A stretch of 64,000 nt of DNA from Luidia sarsii. Its lineage: Eukaryota; Echinodermata; Asteroidea; Paxillosida; Luidiidae. Below are positions 36,856 through 50,377 of this stretch, piece by piece. The translations under genes and the position numbers were made by a program. The stretch spans positions 19,131,361 to 19,195,360 of the forward strand of contig OX465112.1 in the NCBI GenBank assembly GCA_949987565.1, read 5' to 3'. The notes under the pieces were generated by a model, which was given only the letters and a program-made list of their open reading frames with translations, had not been told where the DNA came from and ran no database searches. Position 1 is the first letter of the stretch. Every line of letters begins with the position of its first letter.

Positions 36856-37121
36856 GCCATCACCATCATGCACCACCACCACCACCACCACCACCACCAC
36901 CACCACCATCATCACCACCACCACCACCACCACCACCACCACCACCAACACCACCACCACCACCATCACCACCACCACCACCACCACCACCACCACCACC
37001 ACCACCACCACCACCACCACCACCACCACCACCACCACCACCACCACCACCACCACCACCACCACCACCACCACCACCACCACCACCACCACCACCACCA
37101 CCATCACCACCACCACCACCA
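36856..37121. repeat. CAC trinucleotide array
   Basis: About 88 CAC triplets with a few CAT and CAA. Frames read as poly-His, poly-Pro or poly-Val and are not genes. Confidence 0.97.
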
Positions 37122-37189
37122 AAGGTGGGATTCAGGAAAACCGTGTGCTGAAGGTTAAGGCCTTTTACACCCACCACACGCACAGTGAC

Positions 37190-37300
37190 TGCCTTTGAGA
37201 AAGGTCCTGCTAGGATCAAAACGTCAGGCCAAGATTGTATGTCTGCAGGTCATTTTAGTCTGTGAGCAGTTTGCAACATTGTTTTGTATTAACTTCACAC
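37190..37300. mobile_element. Family A hairpin element, half copy
   Basis: CCTTTGAGAAAGGTCCTGC, ATCAAAACGTCAGGCC and the tail GTGAGCAGTTTGCAACATTG. Only the right arm and tail are present. 37301-37770 holds no gene. Confidence 0.75.
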
Positions 37301-37770
37301 ACACACACACACTGTGAGAGATATCAAACAATATTTTTGACCGAAATGTTTGGGAAACTTGTTCGAATATAGGTCGGTCAGTCGGTGCATTTTGCCCCCG
37401 AACATAACACAGCCCAAACCGCTGGAGCGTCTCGGTAGAAAATTAATCACGAATTCCCAGCGTTTCTGACCAGATCAGACAAATTGTTGAGCAACATTTT
37501 GCCAAATATATTATTTGTGTTTGGGGGAGGGGGAGGTGACAAAAGGTTTTACTCAGCGCCACTATTTCCCGGAACTATCTGATCCTGCACCTTCCTCCGG
37601 AAAATTATAACACCAGCGACAATTTCCGCTGCATTTATTTTGTGTGTGTGTGTTTGCAGTTCCCAGGAGAGTAACTTCCTTAGGATATTAGGATAAGCCC
37701 AGTTAAATTCACATTACCAATTCAATTGCTGGTGTTTTTTTCTTCTACTGGACTACGAGTGGTTGATATC

Positions 37771-38460
37771 AGAGGGTTTGCGGTGACACCATGTATAAGG
37801 TCTTTTAAAGAAGAGGTGTGGTTCTGAAAAGAACCCGAGTGATAACTCTATAGGAGGGTTTGCAGTGACACCATGTATAAAGTCTCTTAAAGAAGAGGTG
37901 TGGTACTGAAATGAACCTGAGTGATAACTCTATAGGAGGGTTTGTGGTGACACCATGTATAAGGTCTCTTAAAGAAGAGGTGTGGTTCTGAAAAGAACCC
38001 GAGTGATAACTCTATAGGAGGGTTTGCGGTGACACCATGTATAAGGTCTCTTAAAGAAGAGGTGTGGTTCTGAAAAGAACCTGAGTGATAACTCTATAGA
38101 AGGGTTTGCGGTGACACCATGTATATAAGGTCTCTTTGGGGAGGGGTATGGTTCTGAAAAGAACCTGAGTGATAACTCTATAGGAGGGTTTGCAGTGACG
38201 CCATGTATAAGGTCTCTTAAAGAAGAGGTATGGTTCTGAAAAGAACCCGAGTGATAACTCTATAGGGGGGTTTGCGGTGACACCATGTATATAAGGTCTC
38301 TTTGGGGAAGGGTATGGTTCTGAAAAGAACTCGACGTTCCGTCCAGTATGCTCTGGCCGTCATCAGGAGAAGCTAGAACGCCGAGTTATCACTCAGGTTC
38401 TTTTCAGAGCCACACCTCTTCCTAAAGAGACCTTATACATTGTGTCATCGCAAACCCTTC
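37771..38460. mobile_element. Family B foldback element with seven tandem 82-bp left arms
   Basis: GGTTTG begins units at 37775, 37857, 37939, 38021, 38103, 38187 and 38269. Each reads GGTTTGCGGTGACACCATG, then TAAGGTCTCTT, GTGGTTCTGAAAAGAACC and GAGTGATAACTC. After the seventh come CTCGACGTTCCGTCCAG and CGTCATCAGGAGAAG, and then one inverted arm (38385-38460) ending ATCGCAAACCC. The whole can fold back on itself. Confidence 0.88.
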
Positions 38461-38604
38461 TTATATTGTTTCACCCACCAAAGTCTTATTTAATTGAGTG
38501 GCTGACCGATCTGTTGCAGGTCTGGGCCGATTCCATAGTGCTGCTTAAGGGCCAACATTTGCTGAAGCACAAGAAGTCATGATTCATAGCATAGCTCTGA
38601 AAAG

Positions 38605-38860
38605 AGCCGGTAACTCTTACCTGCTCTTTGCCGAGTTACCGGCTCTTTGCCGAGTTACCGGCTCTTTGCCGAGTTACCGGCACTTTGCCGAGTTACCGGC
38701 TCTTTGCCGAGGTAACGGCTCTTTGCCGAGGTAACGGCTCTTTGCCGAGTTACCGGCTCTTTGCCGAGCTAACGGCTCTATGCCGAGTTACCGGCTCTTT
38801 GCCGAGTTACCGGCACTTTGCCGAGCTAACGGCACTTTGCCGAGTTACCGGCTCTTTTCA
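38605..38860. repeat. 19-bp array derived from the family B arm
   Basis: About 13 copies of GAGTTACCGGCTCTTTGCC; the last merges into ACCGGCTCTTTTCAGAGCC, the arm sequence of family B, and then GTCACCGCGAACC. It is preceded by a fragment with family D ends (38520-38600). 38900-39690 has no gene except a family A half copy at 38970-39055. Confidence 0.85.
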
Positions 38861-39689
38861 GAGCCACACTCCGTCTGAAAATGATGTCACCGCGAACCTT
38901 CCACTTGAGGGAAATGTTTGTAGATAAGGTTGAGTACTTTCCATTGCTAGCCTCATCATTGTCATTGGAAAAGGTCCTGGTAGGATCACAACATCAGACT
39001 CTCTATATTTTGAATTATTGTTCATTTGGTCAGTAAGCAGTTTGCAACATTGCAGTACATTGGTCTAGATTGAATAAGAATATTACCCCTTTCTCGCGCC
39101 GGGCGCTGCTCCAAAATGTGGCCCAATTCTTAAATAACCAGACATCAAATGTCAAACATCCAAGGTTGAAAGAACCTGACTTCTTGAACCTTTCTCGTAG
39201 ACATACGGTTCTGCTATAGGATCTATATTATGTCAGGACATCTTTTATCTATTGCAGAGCGTTTTGGGAGTGTTATGCCACCGCAGCTTTTCCCTAAAAA
39301 ATACGGTCCGTATCGTTCCACGTCTTAACGAAAAAGATAACCGCTTGAAGGTTTTTGTTTCATGGAGGGGAAAGACTGGAATGAACTATGACCCGTTTGT
39401 TCCCCCCGCTTCTCACTCGAAGCCTATAAAACTTGCGCGTTTCCATTAAAACGGGCCCGGTGTTAAGCCGACTCCATCAGTGGAAGCTGACGTTTCCTCT
39501 GATCAAATAAACATGTCGAGCGAGAGGTTAAGACCGGAGACGCGAGGAGGAGACAGGAATGTCTGCCCCAACCGTCGGCAGGAAAAACAGTTATCGGCGA
39601 GAGTAGGGACAGGAATTCGACGGACCCCATAAACGTCCATCACGCGAGATTGAAACAAAATACGAGAGGGATGGACAGATACAGGGTTA

Positions 39690-39720
39690 GGGAGACACAG
39701 AGATAGAGAGATGCAAATAC

Positions 39721-39754
<34 letters not shown>

Positions 39755-40280
39755 TATAGACGAAGAGAGACAGAGAGAAAGGGCAGAGAGACAAAAGGGG
39801 AAGCTGGCACCGAAGATTGAGCTATTCAGAGAGGGAGAGGGAGAGAGGGGGAGAGGGAGGGAGAGAGAGAGATAGAGAGAGAGGGTGAGAATGGGAGAGG
39901 GGGAGAGAGGGAGGGAGGGAGAGAGAGGGAGAGAGAGAGAGAGAGGGAGAGAGGGAGAGAGAGAGAGAAAGAGTGAGAGTGGGAGAGAGAGAGAGGGAGT
40001 GGGAGAGAGAGAGAGGGATATATATATATAGGCCTATATATAGAAAGATACAGAGAAGGAAAGAGAGAGAGAGAGAGAGGGAGAGAGAAAGAGTTAGAGA
40101 GAGATAGGGGAGAGAAGGAGAGAGAGGGTGGAAGAGAGGGAGAGAGAGAAGAGAGACGGAGAAAGGGAGAGAGGAAGGGAGAGAAATATAAGTAGAGAAA
40201 ACGAAATACGAAACTAAGAAACGAAATGAAAGTCGTGAGGGAGGGACAGAGAAAGAGAGAGAGAGGGGGGGGGGGGGGGG
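39690..40280. repeat. GA/GACA microsatellite ending in poly-G
   Basis: GACA at 39725-39752, then GA-rich sequence to 40265 and a poly-G run. CACCGAAGATTGAGC near 39810 recurs in the GA tract at 49 kb. 40281-40850 has no gene. Confidence 0.9.
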
Positions 40281-40854
40281 TTCGGCAGCATAATATTCCC
40301 GTGGATTATCCACCACCGTATCGCCACAAGATAAGCCGTGGGGTTCTTAGTGTCGACCGCCGGGTTCAGGCACTCTGCCCAAACCCGCTGGCTCCCCCTC
40401 CTTCCCTGGAGCCAATCCATGTTCTAAAAACGAGTGTGGCTGGCGTTGTATTGTTTTTAGGTGCCTCGTAGAAGGCTCTGAAAGTTCCGATCGTTTTCTT
40501 TGGAAACATCGGCAAAAGAGATGCATTATGGCATTCGACGAATTCCGTTTAGGAGTAACAAAAATATCGTATTGCATGCAGTATATAATTACACGCTTGG
40601 CAAAGGGTGAAGTACCAGTGATGTCAGCGAACAGTACTTGACACATCGAATGACGAAAGGTGTCTAACGATCTATCTGACAGAATTGGTTCTTGTCTGCT
40701 TGTGGTATTTGTATGGCCTATAAATAAGGGCTTCTCTGTCACACTGTCAAAGAGTAATCATCATTCCGTCTCCACATACATGTACAAACAAAGCAGCCGA
40801 GTCGATCGAGCTGAGGGGACGAGCGGAGTGGAGCAGATCCGAGCCGCTGACTAG

Positions 40855-41330
40855 GACGGACCGAGTCGGAACGGGGCGGATGAGATTGGATCCGGACAGA
40901 CCAGGACGGACCAGGACGGACCAGGACGGAACGTGACGGAACGGGACGGACCAGGACGGAACGGGACGGACCAGGACGGACCAGGACGGACCAGGACGGA
41001 CTAGAACGGAACGTGGCGGATAGGGACGGAACGGGACGGACCAGGACGGACCAGGCAGGACGGACTAGGACGGAACGGGACGGACCAGGACGGACCAGGA
41101 CGGACCAGGATGGATCGGGACGGAGCAAGACGGACAGTGACGGAACGGGATGGACCAGGGCGGACCACGGTGGACCACGGTGGACCACGACGGACCAGGA
41201 CAGACCGGGATGAACCGGAATGGACCAGGACGGACCAAGATGGACTATGACGGACCGGGACGGACTAGGATGGAGTGGGGTGGACCAGGACGGACCGGGA
41301 TGGACCCGAGGAGGCAAGGGCGGATCAGGA
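40855..41330. repeat. CCAGGACGGA 10-bp array
   Basis: About 47 imperfect copies of CCAGGACGGA, more diverged towards the right. Open frames are repeats of a short motif. 41331-41790 has no recognisable gene. Confidence 0.9.
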
Positions 41331-41794
41331 CGTACCCGAAATCTTGACACAAACTGGCAATGGCAATAATCCCTATACAGAAACAAGGGAGCCACTCATA
41401 GATCACAACCCAGTAGAGAGGGGGAGGTCATGTTGTCGCTATTCTCCCCAGTCCGAGACGAATGCAGGACAGCATGGATTTTCTCATGCTCTCCACTGTA
41501 AACAAGACGCCGTATTAGTGGTGACCACTGTTATGACAAGGAGATTATGACGACCGATAGGATAATGGGTCGAGAGCGGTCAATGCCAGGCTACATTGCC
41601 TTATCGCAACTTCTAGCCCGTCCAAAGATTTATAGGAATTCCGCTGCCAACGAAACAAGCCAAGCTGTCCTTCTCAGAATGATTGTGTGCGTGTGAAAGC
41701 GTAAAGGCCAACAAACTTGCCAAACAAAGTTACAATTGTCACTAAATTTTCCCCGCGTGCCTAAAGGCACTTCAGGCTGTGTCCAAAATCATAT

Positions 41795-42165
41795 GGTCTT
41801 TGGGGGAGTGCCCGTATAACCGCTAGCTAGTGGTTTCAATACATACACCTGTGTGGAGTGTCTGTGACTGAGTGGCTATAGTGGCTTCCATAGACTCGTG
41901 TGTAATCTGAAGCCATAGTTATACAGTATGCCCATGTCGGCATGTAAACGCGTGTAAACCGGAGCCATAGCCATACGTCGATGGGGGAGTGCCCGTGACC
42001 GCTAGTGAGTGGCCTCCATAGACTCATGTGTGACTGGAAGCCACGGCCATATGCACACGTCTATGGGGAGTGCCTGCAGCCGCTGGCTAGTGGCCTCCAT
42101 AGACTAGTGTGTAAACTGAAGCCATAGTCATTTGCATACGTCTATGGGGAGCGGTTAAAAGCTAA
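41795..42165. repeat. 81-bp satellite, left block
   Basis: Four to five diverged units with CTGAAGCCATAG, CGTCTATGGGGAGTG and CTCCATAGACT. The same unit returns at 44215-44460. 42166-42955 has no gene; a hydrophobic open frame at 42203-42442 is unlike any family I know. Confidence 0.75.
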
Positions 42166-42959
42166 AACTGTTAGAGAGCTCAACCTACCTCTTTACTTTC
42201 CATTGTTTTGCTGTACATCTTTCATTTTCCCTGCCATATCTTGTATTGTCCCGTATCCTCAACTACTCGTCCTCATAGTACTCTTTAAGACTTTGCCCTT
42301 TGACCTCAACTCCGCCCACCTTTCCACGACAGGTAACTTCGCCGCTTTTATGGTCCTCTTTTGGTCTTATGTTATCGTTACTTTCACCGTCCCTGTGGTT
42401 GCCGTGTGTGTCACCCACATCTTTGCTAACATGGCCTCCTAATTTGGATGAGTTGTTGGAGGGATTGCTGGTTCAAAGCGATGTAATCTCAGTGTTCAAA
42501 TGTTTGACTCAGTTACTTGGGAACATTTTCCACGTGGTCCACAACATTCACTCAGTGTGTGGCCGTATGTACGTATAATACCGTTGTCGTGTTGTTGATT
42601 AATTAACAATACCGTGTAGGTCCACGTACGAATAGTGTGTGTAAGGGGGGGGGGGTGTGGACAGGAATTTAGCGCCTTGTGTAGACCTAGTCCAATAGGT
42701 TGAATAGGTCTCCATAGGGGATTTGTAAAGGTGTATAGGTCTCCACAAGGTTTTCATGAAACTGACAATTATTTGAAAATAACTCAAAAAAGGGAAATTT
42801 GTGATGGGTAAGATCTGTCCTTCCGACCAATGTAGATAGTAATATTGATGTCATCTTGATCTGTCTTTCCAATGTAGGGAATTGATGTCATCTTGATCTG
42901 TCTTTCAAACTCTGTCTCGCCCTTCCATTGCAGGCCTGACACAAGAATAAAACTCACTG

Positions 42960-44212
42960 AAACATCTGCCCCTTCAGAACCTGTGAGCCCTGCCTAGTGA
43001 AGCCAGAGCCCTTTAATTCCTAGTGAAGCCACAGCCCTTTCCTAGTGAAGCCAGAGCCCTGCCTAGTGAAGCCACAGCCCTTTCCTAGTGAAGCCACAGC
43101 CCTTTCCTAGTGAAGCCAGAGCCCTTTCCTAGTGAAGCCAGAGCCCTGCCTAGTGAAGCCACAGCCCTTTCCTAGTGAAGCCAGAGCCCTGCCTTGTGAA
43201 GCCACAGCCCTTTCCTAGCGTAGCCAGAGCCCTTTCCTAGTGAAGCCAGAGCCCTTTAATTCCTAGTGAAGCCAGAGCCCTTTCCTAGTGAAGCCAGAGC
43301 CCTTTCCTAGTGAAGCCAGAGCCCTGCCTAGAGAAGCCACAGCCCTTTCCTAGTGAAGCCACAGCCCTTTCCTAGTGAAGCCAGAGCCCTTTCCTAGTGA
43401 AGCCAGAGCCCTGCCTAGTGAAGCCACAGCCCTTTCCTAGTGAAGCCAGAGCCCTGCCTTGTGAAGCCACAGCCCTTTCCTAGCGTAGCCAGAGCCCTTT
43501 CCTAGTGAAGCCAGAGCCCTTTAATTCCTAGTGAAGCCACAGCCCTTTCCTAGTGAAGCCAGAGCCCTTACCTAGTGAAGCCAGAACCCTTTCCTAGTGA
43601 AGCCAGAACCCTTTCCTAGAGTAGCCAGAACCCTTTCCTAGTGAAGCCAGAACCCTTTCCTAGAGTAGCCAGAACCCTTTCCTAGAGTAGCCAGAACCCT
43701 TTCCCAGTGAAGCCAGAACCCTTACCTAGTGAAGCCAGAACCCTTTCCTAGAGTAGCCAGAACCCTTTCCTAGTGAAGCCAGAACCCTTTCCTAGTGAAG
43801 CCAGAATCCTTTCCTAGTGAAGCCAGAGCCCTTTCCTAGTGAAGCCAGAGCCCTTTCCTAGTGAAGCCAGAACCCTTTCCTAGTGAAGCCACAGCCCTTT
43901 CCTAGTCAAGCCAGAGCCCTTTAATTCATAATGAAGCCACAGCCCTTTCCTAGTCAAGCCAGAGCCCTTTAATTCATAATGAAGCCCCAGCCCTGCTTAG
44001 TGAATCCAGAGCCTGCATAGTGAAGCCAGAACCCTGTCAAGTGAAGCCACAGCCCTCAGCCTAGTGAAGCCACAGCCCTCAGCCTAGTGAAGCCACAGCC
44101 CTCAGCCTAGTGAAGCCACAGCCCTGCCTAGTGAAGCCACAGCCCTGCCTAGTGAAGCCACAGCCCTTTCAAGTGAAGCCACAGCCCTCAGCCTAGTGAA
44201 GTCAAGTTCAGT
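42960..44212. repeat. 22-bp satellite, first array
   Basis: More than 55 copies of CCTTTCCTAGTGAAGCCAGAGC, variants differing mainly at ACAG/AGAG/AGAA. A longer pattern recurs (GCCTTGTGAAG then CTAGCGTAGCC near 43190 and 43455). Confidence 0.95.
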
Positions 44213-44214
44213 AT

Positions 44215-44460
44215 ATGTCATGACTATACAACTTCGTCTGTGGGGAGTGTCTGTGGTCACTAGGTAGTGAACTGTGTGTAAGCTGAAGCCATGGCCATAC
44301 AAATACGTCTATGGATAGTGCATGTGAACGATAGCGAATGGATTCCATAGACTGATGTGTAAACTGAAGCCATAGCCATATGCAAACGTCTATTGGGAGT
44401 GCGCCAGTAGCCGCTAGCGAGCGGCTTCCCTAGACTCATGCTAAACTGAGGCCGTGTGTT
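44215..44460. repeat. 81-bp satellite, right block
   Basis: About three units with CTGAAGCCAT, CGTCTATGG and CATAGACT, matching 41795-42165. 44461-44760 has no gene. Confidence 0.7.
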
Positions 44461-44769
44461 GCTCGTGAATGGACATTGAACTGCAGAGATTAGAGGCAAT
44501 CATCTTCATCAGAATTATGCACGGCACCTGACGATGACGTAGCTGCTACCAAAGCTTGCACACTTCCAAACTGGTAAGTCTTGAAGTTGTTATTATTCTT
44601 TCCATAGACTAAGCAACAATTTGCTTTGAAAAAAATTCAATTATTTTAGAATCTTCATCTAACTTTATCTACGAACTGCTGTAGCTACGTTCAGAATAAT
44701 TGGTTGTTTTGCATATAAATGGAAACGGGGCGTGATCCATGCAGACAGATATACGGCAGTTCATGGTTA

Positions 44770-45478
44770 AATGTTTCTGATTGGTGTCTCAGCCCTGGCA
44801 AAGACTAGTTGACTATTTGGGAGGGCCACCATCCAAGGGCTGGATAGCTCAGATGGAAGAGCACTGGTGTGCCAAAGACTAGTTGACTATTTGGGAAGGC
44901 CACCATCTAAGGGCTGGGTAGCTCATGTGGTAAGAGCACTGGTGTGCCAAAGATTAGTTGACTATTTGGGAAGGCCACCATCTAAGGGCTGGGTAGCTCA
45001 TGTGGTAAGAGCACTGGTGTGCCAAAGACTAGTTGACTATTTGGGAAGGCCACCATCTAAGGGCTGGATAGCTCAGATGGTAAGAGCACTGGTGTGCCAA
45101 AGACTGGTTGACTATTTGGGAAGGCCACCATCTAAGGGCTGGGTAGCTCATGTGGTAAGAGCACTGGTGTGCCAAAGACTAGTTGACTATTAGGGAAGGC
45201 CACCATCTAAGGGCTGGATAGCTCAGATGGTAAGAGCACTGCTGTGCCAAAGACTGGTTGACTATTTGGGAAGGCCACCATCTAAGGGCTGGGTAGCTCA
45301 GATGGTAAGAGCACTGGTGTGCCAAAGACTAGTTGACTATTTGGGAAGGCCACCATGTAAGGGCTGGATAGCTCAGATGGTAAGAGCACTGGTGTGCCAA
45401 AGACTGGTTGACTATTTGGGAAAGGCCACCATCTAAGGGCTGGGTAGCTCATGTGGTAAGAGCGCCGGTACGTAGTGA
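44770..45478 (+). repeat. 75-bp tandem array of a tRNA-derived SINE segment
   Basis: Nine units starting at 44841, 44915, 44990, 45065, 45140, 45215, 45290, 45365 and 45441. Each carries a Pol III A-box-like TAGCTCAGATGG or TAGCTCATGTGG, followed by GTGTGCCAAAGACTAGTTG. No B box is visible in the units. Since 75 is 25 codons, an apparent 25-residue peptide repeat arises on the plus strand; this is not taken as a gene. Confidence 0.88.
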
Positions 45479-45944
45479 AGTCAAGTGTTCTTGCACTATC
45501 GCTTGTGGAAGTCGATTTAGTGGTCTGCATCCTCAGACCTATATACCTGTCGACGGAAAACGCATTTCAAACGACGTCAGGATACCGTTATGTCACCGGG
45601 GACCCGACTAATGTGCCATTTTGCGTACGAGCGAGTTTGTATGACGAGTCTTCAACTTGGCCTGTGGCGGCGCCCTATACAATTTGGACCACTGTTTTCC
45701 ACAAAATAGCGGCTTCCATGAACTTGCGTTCTAGCACCCTCTGTCGTCCGTCCGTAGGTTATTATTTTTTTATTCCTTGGTTGGTCTGCGTCCCGCACCG
45801 CACCCGTCGCGTACGACGAGCGCCCTCACGCGATGGTAGTAAGTGAAAACTGAGTGAACGTGAGTCAACATTGCCCATATACAATCAGGTCGATTACTCA
45901 GTCTATGGGATAGGCCTTCAGTGCCTACCCTTATCTAGGCTATA

Positions 45945-46431
45945 GGGTGCAGCACACAAAATCCATCCAAGATGGCTCCGCCGAGCTGATTATCATAAAG
46001 TGTGTACCCACAACCTTTTTTTAATAAGGGGTCTTTGGAGGCTAATTAACTGATACATTGTAGAACAAGTGACACTAAAGACAACCTGGGGGTTCACTCT
46101 TCAATTTGGTTTGTCATTTGGACCATATCCGGCTTTACATGTGGCCCTATTTGGCTGTGGAAGTCGAGGGGTCCATCCCCAAAATCCTTGCAGAAATTCG
46201 GCTTGGACGGCAACACATTTTGGGGGTGTTGTTTTTCTGGGGGTAATTAGCAAAAAAATCGAATGGGCTAAGGGCACTAAAATTGAAAAGAATCTGAGAG
46301 ATGAAGGTCCAAACTACAATTTTCAGTACAGCTACAAGAACTGAGAGACTTTTGGGTGTGGGATAATTGGCTTTGAAAGTCAGTGTTTTTGTACAGCGTT
46401 CAATGGGAGCTCGATTTAGTGTTCTGCACCC
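45945..46431 (-). mobile_element. MITE family M1, copy 3 (inverted)
   Basis: 487 bases, with ends GGGTGCAGCACACAAAAT and TAGTGTTCTGCACCC. No matching flanking duplication seen. 46432-47338 holds no gene. Confidence 0.88.
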
Positions 46432-47338
46432 TGCAGTCGTCCGTCGCTTAATACGAGCGCCCTCATGTGGCGGCAGTGTAAAAGGGAAGATCTGACTGAT
46501 GAAAATGTCGGGTGAACCACGAGACCGCAATAGTATCGGGCCTGCCGGCTCTAAGTACCTGGATACGGATGCAAAGAACACGCGAGTCTACGGAAGCGGC
46601 TGCATTCCATGCGCGTAATTTCAAACCGTAGCCATTTTAATTCGAAGTTATTCTGCCCAGTACAGCAAAGCATGTACATGGGTTGCAGGAAATTGGTTAA
46701 ATACGGCGGCCGCGAATGAATAACCTTTGACTTAGATTTGTTTGTTCTTGTTGCAGTTTACTGTTGTACTAAATACATATAATTATAACTACCGGGTAAA
46801 CTACCCTAATGTATCCAGATACTACTTTACTTGTACTAACTAACTGTGCACACAAACTGTCCTAAACTAAGTAGCTGTACTAGGTGTGGCATCTACCATG
46901 ATCTGAGGGAGAGTGGTAGGTATGCCTGCATGCCCTCCTATATGAACTGCATGACTCTACCCATGGTATTGTTATTGTAATTGGATGCAGTCAATGCCAA
47001 TAGGAGGCCGCGCCTAGTGCTAGCTAATTCCTGCATATATTAAATATCTACAAGGAGCTACCCTGCACAGTGAATTCCAGGGAGCTTTGCCTATACAAAA
47101 AGAGCTCCACTATTAAGGTGCAGAAGCAAAGGAAGTAAAGTGGTCACTACACATTCATGAGAATATGGTGGTGTTTCGCGACGCAGGTCGCTACAAGGCC
47201 ACAGTACGGTATCGTCGGGAAAGGAATTAGCGCGTAGCTCTGTGAAATCAACCGCCAGTATACTTGATCTCTGTCCCCATGTGTTTGCCATGGCGGCACA
47301 CTTGAGGGCGCTATTGCCGAACAGTGATGGTAGCTGTT

Positions 47339-47825
47339 GGGTGCAGAACACTAAATAGAGCTCCCATTGAACACTGTACAAAAACACCCACTTTCAAAGC
47401 CAATTATCCCATGCCCAAAAGTCTCTCAGTTCTTGTAGCTATACTTAAAATTGTAGTTTGGAGCTTCATCTCTCAGATTCTTTTAAATTTTAGTGCTCTT
47501 AGCCGATTAGATTTTTTGCTAATTACCCGCAGAAAAAAAAACACCCCCAAAATGTGTAGCCGTCCAAGCCGAATTTCTGCAAGGATTTTGGGATGGACCC
47601 CTCCACTTCCACAGCCAAATAGGGCCACATTTAAAGCCAGATATTGTCCAAATTACATACCAAATTGAAGAGTGAACCCCCAGGTTGTCTTAAGCTTTAC
47701 TTGTTCTACAATGTATCAGTTAATTAGCCTCCAAAGACCCCTTATTAAAAAAAAGTTGTGGGGTACACACTTTATGATAATCAGCTCGGCGGAGCCATCT
47801 TGGATGGATTTTGTGTGCTGCACCC
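47339..47825 (+). mobile_element. MITE family M1, copy 4
   Basis: 487 bases with intact ends. Flanked by GTAGCTGTT on both sides (47330-47338 and 47826-47834), a 9-base duplication, unlike the 4-base flanks of copies 1 and 2. Confidence 0.9.
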
Positions 47826-47835
47826 GTAGCTGTTT

Positions 47836-48055
47836 TAGGTGCAGCACACTAAATCGGCTTGCGTAATGCCTATAGTGCAGAAGCTGAAGCATTGAAACCC
47901 CCAGGTTGTCTTAAAGCATCGTGGATCGTGCAGTGTACAGTACATAGTAGCCGCCTAAGACTGCTCTATAAAAAGAAGTGTGTGCACACTTTGTGATGAC
48001 CAATTCGGCGGAGCCATCTTGGCTGTGCTGCATGCACTGAGCTCTATGGCTGCAT
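47836..48055 (+). mobile_element. Decayed relative of M1
   Basis: Starts GGTGCAGCACACTAAAT and ends near GCGGAGCCATCTTGGCTG plus TGCTGCATGC; shorter and internally deleted. 48056-48805 has no gene. Confidence 0.6.
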
Positions 48056-48691
48056 GCAGCCTATTCGCGGATGCGGATTGCCTGGTCACGACCAGGAATG
48101 CGAGAACTGAACGGGTTGTGACGAGGAACTATTTTTTTCTCTTTCTCTCATCCAGAGAGAAAGGTTCGCCATGTTGATCAGTGAAAGTATTGCCCGGCGA
48201 CCCAACGTCCATCGCTCGTTGGTGAATTCGCGATAGGATTGTACAATCTCTTTTTTAAGAACTCTTTAATTAAAGGTCTGACAAAAAAAACCCAGAAATA
48301 GAGGGCCTGGTCTGCTGTTCCGGGTCTAGGAGGTCATTCTAAAGGTTATCTTTACTTTGCTCTGCATTTGTAGCAATTATATCGAGATGTTTTGTGATCT
48401 CCCATTCGTGCATCAGAGCTGTAATCTGTAATGCCACTGTCATGGGTTGCCTTTTCTCTTTGCTATCGAAATTTGATCCAGCGTTCTAGCATCCAAGAAC
48501 GAGGAAGGGTTGAAAAAAAGAAAGAAACTCGTTTTCCTAGACAATGAGTGATGGTAGTCTCGGTGGAGAGAATTGACTGTTGCTAAGCGGTGGGGATTTG
48601 AGTGATTGGGTCGGCCGGTAATCGGGAACAAATGTGCCAGACCATTACCGGTGATTAGGGCAGAAGGGTACACGCTGACTCTCTGGTATTA

Positions 48692-49675
<984 letters not shown>

Positions 49676-50377
49676 TGTCTGCTGCGTGTGACCTAACACT
49701 CGCTTCAGCTGAAAACAATCAGCGCGTCTTCCCGCCACCTCACACCCGTATAATCCCCCACGCCCCATCGCAGCTTCGCAGCATCGCGGTATGACTTATC
49801 AGTCATTATTCTTACATCAGGGAGGGGCGGCAGCCACGCTATATACTCGCGGCTTCGGAACGGGGGAGTTGTCTGTGCCTGCCGTCTTATACGGCCGACC
49901 TGCGCCGTCTGCAGAGCGCTGCAGACGGTATCGAGGGAGGGCGGAGAGGCTGGTGGATCCAATTCATCATTGTTCCGCGGATGACGTCACCGGGGAAACA
50001 ATAAATAACGGGGGAGGGTCCCCCATCTCCCATCATGAGAGGGCGGTGTGCCTGCTGGGCGGACTAATCAGGGCAAGATGGGTTCTATACTGGGAGGGGT
50101 CGTGGTTCTGGGGGTGGGGGTTGGACGCCGGTGTACCGTTGATCGGATCGCGGTAACCCTTTAATACGCGCCTCCTCGTCGCGACAACGTCACTGGCCCA
50201 AGATGACTGGAGGTATTATTGTATGCCGCGCGTGCAGCGTGCATTGCCGCGTCTGTCGTCTCGGCTGGTTACCCGTGCCCCGTGCCTATGCTGAAGTACG
50301 GAGTGCGGAGGGAACCAGCACCGCTGAATAGGAGCCCCTGATTAGACTTGGAGATTTGCACGGTTGAAGTACTATGT

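Noticed and set aside
42203..42442. 79-codon hydrophobic frame, possibly membrane protein
   Set aside because: No recognisable family, no splice context, and two overlapping frames look equally plausible.
44867..45436. 25-residue peptide repeat protein
   Set aside because: Produced by the 75-bp tRNA-derived tandem array; the same sequence occurs as a non-coding SINE at 8.4 kb.
47324..47668. Recurrent frame of about 110 codons also seen at 13465, 20838 and 46147
   Set aside because: Translation of the M1 MITE; interrupted differently in each copy and without a known domain.
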